Of a DNA stretch of 64,000 bases, positions 58,226 through 64,000 are shown piece after piece (within the stretch, counting starts at the first letter, position 1; the number at the start of each line of letters is the position of its first letter). The position numbers were made by a program, and so were the translations under genes. This DNA is from Rallus limicola (taxonomy: Eukaryota; Chordata; Aves; Gruiformes; Rallidae), in assembly GCA_022605955.1 (NCBI GenBank), contig JAKCOZ010000001.1, positions 80,712,520-80,776,519 of the forward strand, in the 5' to 3' direction. The notes beneath the pieces were generated by a model. The model did no database searches. It saw only the letters and a program-made list of their open reading frames with translations, and had not been told where the DNA came from.

Positions 58226-61060
58226 AGAAAAACACTCAAGAATTCAACAGTAGCACTCAGCATGAGGAGTCTCCCTTTTCAATAAATGTGTGGTTATAAT
58301 ATGTCTGTGCTCCGCTGACCGAGGTCCCCGAGGTTGCTTTCAATCCAAACCCATGTCTCCTTTGTGGGTGCACATTGCACTACCAAGTCTTTCAGTGCTC
58401 TAAACCAAAAGTCTTGTTCTTAATGGACATACTGGGGAAAATAGAGCCATTGGAAAGTACCTTCACTGCTAGTGAAAAAAGCAAGTATGGGTGAAATAAA
58501 AAGAAACTGTAGAGTCATAAGAATGTAGGCTGCAGTTTGAGTGCTTCTACCAGCGCTGGGCTTCTTTTTTTAGAAGAGTGAAGATGAGACAGCAGATGAT
58601 ACTGTTTATCTTAAAACCCCTGCCTAATTGTATTTATGATCTCTGTGACATCTTGAATAAATATGGAAAAGTCTCTGTGTTTTCAAATTCGTATTTTGAA
58701 ACTTGACAACGTGCTGAGTGAGCTTTACAGGGAAGTATTTCTGGGTTTTGAGAGAAGTCTCTTCACGTCAGCTTGTCTTCCCAGTAGCTTTTGCAGTGCA
58801 TGAAAAAGGAAGGTGAGAACAAGAGCCAATAATACCACCCTGCAGCATCTGGGCAAACATTTGAAATCAGTAGGTTAAGTGTGTTGGCTGGTGTAAGAGA
58901 CTAGCACAGACCCTGGATCTAGTCAGGAAAATCCGATCTCATAATCTTGAAAGAAAAATTCAGGAGTCGGGAAATGTACCCCAACATGATTTGTTCAGTC
59001 AGGACCTTGTGAATTCCTGTCAGGATGGAGCTCGATGTATTTATAAAATGCAAAATTGATGTTCTCTCTTAGAATTCCAAATTTCCCTCAGTCAGGAAAT
59101 TTTGCTTGCTGCAGCCAGTTTAATTTGCAGAGATAGAGTATGAATTTCCTCAGCCAAGACGTGGAGGACATAAAGTACAGTTATTTTCCATTAATAACTT
59201 CTTTTGTGTTTTCCCAGAAACAAAAGGAATTTGACAATTTCACTTTATTAAGTTTGTGCTGGGGATAAGAAAGTGTGAAAGCAATGAGTAGCCATGAAGG
59301 TACACATGCACTGTCTGCACAGTAGGGGATCAAACACTGGTATCTGTGAACGTGTGAGATGCTGTAGGATGCACCTCCTATTTCAGCTGCCTTTCTCAAA
59401 AGACTGCTATCTCGGAAGCTATAGAGCACATCTATTAGCCACATCCAGATATGCTTAAGCCCTAGGTCTTTTCTGATGGCACTTGAAAGCTATGTTTAAG
59501 CAAATGTCTTGAGCCCTAAAACCCAAACTTTACATACTTGTAACCAGATCTAGTGCATGATTTATCAGTGTTAATCTTACCACAGAGTACTTTAGGAGAA
59601 ATCCTTTTATAGCAGTTACTAGAGTAATTTCTGACTTTGTTAAGGTAGCATGCTATATAAAGAAGGGAGGTCAGATCTAGACCAGTTGATTTGTTAATGC
59701 TGATTTGATTACATCAGTGATCTTCTGGCAAGTTAGATGAGCCCACAGGTCAAGATTTTTACTGATAAATGCTCATTCTAAGTGTACCATGCACTAGTGA
59801 TGGGCAGCATATAGTTTAACTGCTCATATACCTGACACAGTATAAAAGCCCCCTCAGCACATACTGAGTGGTGTAAATATGACTTAAGTTCCCAGGTTGC
59901 CATGTATTCATGCCTACTAATTATAGAAAAATTTACTAAAAGTTGAATTGTTGTATTTCAGTTGTGTATGAATTGCAGTGTATATCAAACAAAAGTGAAA
60001 AAATCCTAATTTATGTCCATGTTACTGAAATCTATGCAGCATAAGAGAAGGAAGCATCTGCAATTTGTTAAATTCTGGACTACAAAGGAATAATTTGTAT
60101 TATCTGAAGTACTCAAGGTATATCCCATATTTTTTAAATGGTTGGATTATATAGTGTCTAGCATGTGTTGATCTTGTCTTATTTCACAGGTATTGTTAAT
60201 GGCACTATTTTTTTTTAAGCTGGTAACTTAAGGTTAGATATCATGTCAGGTTATCAGCTAATCGGACATGATTGGTCTGGTCCACTGAGTTCTTTTCTTG
60301 AAGACATAATCCTTATTAGAAGCAACACTGTGAAGTCTGAACTTTTTTCTTCCATTTCATGCGCTGCAGTTCATGCAGTGATTTTCTAGCATGAAAAAAG
60401 AATAACATATTTTGCAAACACTTTTCTCAACCCTTACTCCAGCAAAGTTCCCATTGACTTCAGTAAGTATTTTACCTCAGTAGAAGACAACTAAAAAGAA
60501 TTTCAGGGTTTGGTGCTGTATTTAGAGGGACCCGAAAGGATAGATTTCTTTGGTGGTAAAATCTGAAGAGCTTTTTAAATATTGCCAGTCCTTTTTAAAC
60601 CTTTTCCAGAAAGCAATCTATAGGTACTTTCATCAAAAACATATATTTAGTTGACTGCCAGTGCTGAAGGGTTTAATTTCATGAAACTTTACTGAGAACC
60701 AAATTTGGAGAATAGAAATTAGCAAGATCAGTTTCTTTGTTTTATTCTTCAATGTGTTAGTCTTCCACATCAGACGCCTATAAGCATAGTATGGGAGAGA
60801 GACTGTAAACCTGTTGAATGATCATGCAGTGGGATAAGAAACTGTTACTCTGGCAAACTTGGTGTTAGTTTAGGATATTGCAAGCTGTGCTTTTTCTTTT
60901 TTTATATATTTTGTACCTCTTTTTTTCATATGTCCTGCCTTGGTAAAGGCAGGGTCCATGATGTTTGCTTACTCTGACAAATTTCTTTTGATTGTGCTCA
61001 GTACTTGGAGAAAGGGGATGCCACTGTCACTCAGTTTTATGACTTCGTGATTTGTCTTCT
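58226..61060. other. Unique noncoding DNA with one old-repeat piece
   Basis: A clear copy of the old repeat core, 'actccagcaaagttcccatt' continuing into 'gacttcagtaag', lies at 60436-60467. Nothing else is recognised; the longest frame is 87 codons (59181-59444, minus). Confidence 0.5.
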
Positions 61061-61140
61061 GGTTAAGACTTAGGATAGGAGATAAGAAGAGTGAGGATCC
61101 CATCTCCAGCCATCATTTAGGGTCCTTGAGTGAACTCCAG
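61061..61140 (+). mobile_element. MIR-like SINE, 5' part (split by CR1)
   Basis: 'ctggttaagacttaggatag', 'gagtgaggatcccatctcca' and 'gccatcatttagggtccttgag' follow the 5' part of the MIR-like SINE as seen in archosaurs ('tggttaagac..gggagtcaggaga..tggattctattcccagctctgcca..gaccttgg'). The matching 3' part appears on the far side of the CR1 copy, at 62755. Confidence 0.45.
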
Positions 61141-61184
61141 CCAACTATTTCCTGTGGTGGTAGCAACACTGGTTAATTTACATG

Positions 61185-62750
61185 CCTAAAGACAGGGAGG
61201 TGGAGCAGAACAAAACTCTCCAGGAGGAAATGGTTAGAGACCTGCTAGGCCAATTAGGCATTCACAAGTCTATGGGGTCTGAGGGGCTCCACCTAAGGGT
61301 ATCGAGGGACCTGGCTGACATGCTTGCCAAACCCCTTTCCATCATCTACCAGCAGTCCTGGCTGACTGGGGAAGTTCCACTGGACTGGAGGCGCCCATAT
61401 GTTGCACCCATTTACAAGAAGGATCGGAGGGAGGGTTCAGGAAACTACAGGCTGGTCAGTCTGACCTCAGTGCCAGGGAAGATGATGAAACAGATCCTCT
61501 AGAGTGCTATCACATAGCACATACACAACAACCAAGTGATCAGGCCCAGTCAACATGGGTTTATTAAAGGCAGGTCCTACCAAACTAACCTGATTGCCTT
61601 CTGTGACAAGGTGACCCACTTAGTGAAGGAGGGAAAGTTGGTGTAGTGTACCTTGACTTCAGCAAAGCCTTTGACACCGTTTCTCACAGCATTCTGATTG
61701 AGAAACTGTCTGCCATTGGCCTGGACAGGCACACCCTCTGCTGGGTAAAAGCTGGCTAGATGGCCAGGCCCAAAGAATTGTAGTAAATGGAGCTAGATCC
61801 AACTGGAGGCTGGTCACAATTGATGTTCCCTGGGGCTCAGTTCTGGGTCCAGTTCTGTTCAATATCTTTATCCACGACCTGGATGAAGGGATTGAATGTT
61901 CCCTCAGTAAGTTTGCAGATGACAGTAAACTGGGAGGAAGGGTTGATCTGGCTGAGGGTAGGGAGGCTCTTCAAAGGGATCTGGATTGATGGGCTGAGAC
62001 CAATGGGATGAGGTTCAACAAGGCCAAGTGCAGAGTGCTGCACATGGGACATAACAACCCTGTGCAGTGCTACAGGCTTGGGGGACAGTGGCTGGAGAGC
62101 TGTCAGGCAGAGAAATACCTGGTGTATATGAGCCAGCAGTGTGCCCAGGTGGCCAAGAAGGCCAATGGCATCTTGGCTTGTATCAGAAATAACATGGTCA
62201 GTAGATCCAGGGAAGTGATTGTACCCCTGTACTCGGCACTGGGGAGGCTACACCTTGAATACTGTATTCAGTTTTTGGCCTCTCCCTTCAAAAAGACATT
62301 GAGGCCCTGGAGCTTGTCCAGAGGAGGTGGTGAAGGGGCTGGAGAGAAAACCTTATGAGGAATGCCTGAGGGAACTGGGGTTGTTTAGCCTGGAGAAGAG
62401 GAAGCTGAGGGGAGACCTTATCACCACCTACAAGTACCGGAAAGGAGGTTGTAGAGATGTGGGTGTTGGTCTCTTCACCCAAATGACAGGTGATAGGATG
62501 AGGAGGAATGAACTCAAGCTTTGCCAGGGCAGGTTCAGATTAGACATTAGGAAAAAATTTGTCACTAAAAGAGTTATTTGTCACGGGAACAGGCTGCCCA
62601 GGGAGGTGGTTAAGTCACCATCCCTGGATGTATTTGAAAGATGGGTAAATGAGGTGCTTAGGGGTATGTTTTAGTAGAGGACGGGTATGGTTGGACTCGA
62701 TGATCTCAAAGGTCTTTTCCAACCTAGTGACTCTGTGATTCTGATTCTGT
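61185..62750 (+). mobile_element. CR1 LINE, 1.57 kb, 5'-truncated, decayed ORF2 (reverse transcriptase)
   Basis: This is the largest recognisable element. The sequence encodes the C-terminal half of CR1 ORF2, a reverse transcriptase that in live copies would copy its own RNA at a nicked target. The reading starts upstream of the RT core (KSMGSEGLH, then LSIIYQQSWLTGEVP and SLTSVPGK in one frame to a stop at 61500). It shifts frame for LDFSKAFDTVSH (61652 onward), shifts again for the catalytic FADD box (61912-61923) and again for the C-terminal block (62327-62674, containing [19 protein letters not shown] and GRFRLDI). At least three frameshifts and several stops make it dead. The endonuclease domain and ORF1 are missing. 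The 3' end is intact: 'ttggactcgatgatctcaaaggtc' is followed by a tail of TGATTCTGATTCTG, shorter units than the ATTCTATG octamers of the other two copies, which suggests a different CR1 subfamily. Confidence 0.95.
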
Positions 62751-62754
62751 AACT

Positions 62755-62822
62755 CATGATCACAAAGTGCTTTGGGCTCATGGGATAAAAAGCAGGATAG
62801 AAGTGCAAAGTATTATTAATGG
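62755..62822 (+). mobile_element. MIR-like SINE, 3' part (split by CR1)
   Basis: 'cacaaagtgctttgggctc', 'gggataaaaagcaggataga' and 'agtgcaaagtattattaat' match the 3' end of the archosaur MIR-like SINE (aaagtgctttgagatc..ggataaaaggcactatagaagtgcaaagtattattatta). It begins five bases after the CR1 tail and probably belongs with the 5' part at 61061. Confidence 0.7.
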
Positions 62823-64000
62823 TGTGAATGCTTGACATACTTAATCTACGATGTTACATATCATTTTGAGGATGGGCACATTACCAGAATGTGAGCGACT
62901 CAACTGAAAGTAATTATAGTTACGTCTTTAATTGAGAAAACCAGATTCTTAATCAGTACATCACAGTTTCAGCCCTCATGATAAATTTCTGCTTAGGTTT
63001 ATGGATCAGTTTAGTTTATCTGACTGACATAGGGCCTAAGAACTGGATTCCCACAGCATCTTCTGAATTTGGGAAACATGCAGTCTCTTTTCGTATTGAT
63101 GGCTGGGAATTTCTCTTCCCCTCCTAGCTGGACTTACCCAAGCTTTCAGCTGTGATTTAATTTCAAAAAATGGCATCATGATGCAAGACATGGATCATGT
63201 ATTTCCTTAGGAACTCTGTAAAACGCGGCATTCATTCCAATTGCATTTACACTGGGACAAATCTTGCCCTCGTTTATCTTAATGTGAAATTTGCCACTGT
63301 GTCTCCAAAGCCAGGATTTGGAATTCTAGGGTCCATTCCTATAGAGTAGGAAGCACTTTGTTGAATCATAGATTTGCTATGATAACAAGGTTTTCTCTTG
63401 AGCGACTCACGACTCTCTTTTTGTGGAATTTCTGTGTTTATGCATGAAGTGAAAACCAGAGGGGTGTGCACACCTAGATTAATGTTTTACTTTGCTGGCA
63501 GTGGTTGCAGTTTTACTGCAAGTGTCATAATATCTGATGTTTTTCTTAGAGATTCTACTCTTGAAGTAAACAGATAACGTCAAGATCTTTGTTTTTTGTT
63601 TGTAAAATAAGTTTCTAGTTCTTGTGATTGGAGGGAAAACACTGAATTTATGATCAAAGCATAATACAAAGACTCAGAAATGAGGAAAAATATAAATATA
63701 AAAGCTACTTATTAGATTGGTTAATAATATTTTAACAGCATGTTCAAATTTTCAGAGGAAAAATGGTGAAAATGGTGAAAAGGAGGGAAACAGCATGACA
63801 TCAGGATCATCAGTAGCTCTTTTGCAGTTTATTTTCAGTTTGGTCTAACGAATGTGGTTTGAATACTAGCTTTGAAATCCCTGTGTGAGTCGAATCATAT
63901 CTACAGTATCAGCAGCAGGACTAGGACTACAATTCTCACCTTCACAGCTCTACAAAGAACAAGTGTAGCAGTGAGATTTATTACATATTTTGCTAGTCTT
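62823..64000. other. Unique noncoding DNA
   Basis: No exon or repeat is recognised. A tandem 'aaaatggtg' pair lies at 63761-63778. The only frame above 60 codons (63274-63471, minus) is unrecognised. Confidence 0.5.

Noticed and set aside
62327..62674. 115-codon frame that could be annotated as a protein gene
   Set aside because: It is the C-terminal part of the CR1 ORF2 and lies within the decayed LINE copy, so it is not a host gene.
1..64000. tRNA, rRNA, CRISPR, phage, operon or toxin-antitoxin features
   Set aside because: No cloverleaf-like A/B box pair, regular spaced repeats, or clustered prokaryotic-style genes were seen; the sequence is vertebrate nuclear DNA.

Overview
This window reads as avian nuclear DNA, most likely from a galliform such as chicken or turkey; the species call is an inference. 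The evidence is a set of CR1 LINE copies, two of which end in the bird/reptile-type tail of repeated ATTCTATG octamers, one on each strand. There are also worn MIR-type (CORE-SINE) remnants, few interspersed repeats overall, and many short A-rich or T-rich tracts mixed with CCAACC or GGTTGG. Nothing looks bacterial, phage or organellar. I see no operons, rRNA, tRNA or CRISPR array.

I recognise no cellular protein-coding gene. The longest open frame is 166 codons, about what chance gives in 64 kb of AT-rich DNA, and only LINE reverse-transcriptase fragments resemble a known protein. The window is therefore either intergenic (a gene desert) or the inside of a very large intron. A few places combine promoter-like or splice-like signals. 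They are 39.94-40.66 kb (two TATA boxes and a small CpG cluster), 43.21-43.54 kb (TATA box, 55-codon frame, near-consensus splice donor), and possible internal exons near 16.9, 23.0, 26.6 and 46.0 kb. All are sequence-only predictions; the ones with closed frames could only be noncoding-RNA exons.

Layout: 1-11 kb is mostly unique, with one CR1 tail (3.4 kb), a G-rich tract (8.9 kb) and an old inverted LINE RT fragment (11.1-11.35 kb). 11-25 kb is unique DNA with MIR remnants (14.3, 18.8, 20.1 kb), G-, A- and T-runs, and a minus-strand CR1 tail (25.0 kb). 25-39 kb is unique, with microsatellites, scattered copies of an old repeat carrying a 'cattgacttcagtgg'-type core, and a MIR (38.4 kb). 39-46 kb holds the promoter-like signals. 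46-61 kb has MIRs (46.6, 55.2, 58.1 kb) and a plus-strand CR1 tail (48.5 kb). 61-62.8 kb holds the one sizeable element, a 1.57-kb 5'-truncated, frameshifted CR1 that appears to sit inside an older MIR-like SINE. The last 1.2 kb is unique.

I found no clear new biological system. The most checkable leads are the 43.2-43.5 kb and 39.9-40.7 kb promoter-like clusters, the nested CR1-in-SINE arrangement, and the recurrent old repeat motif.
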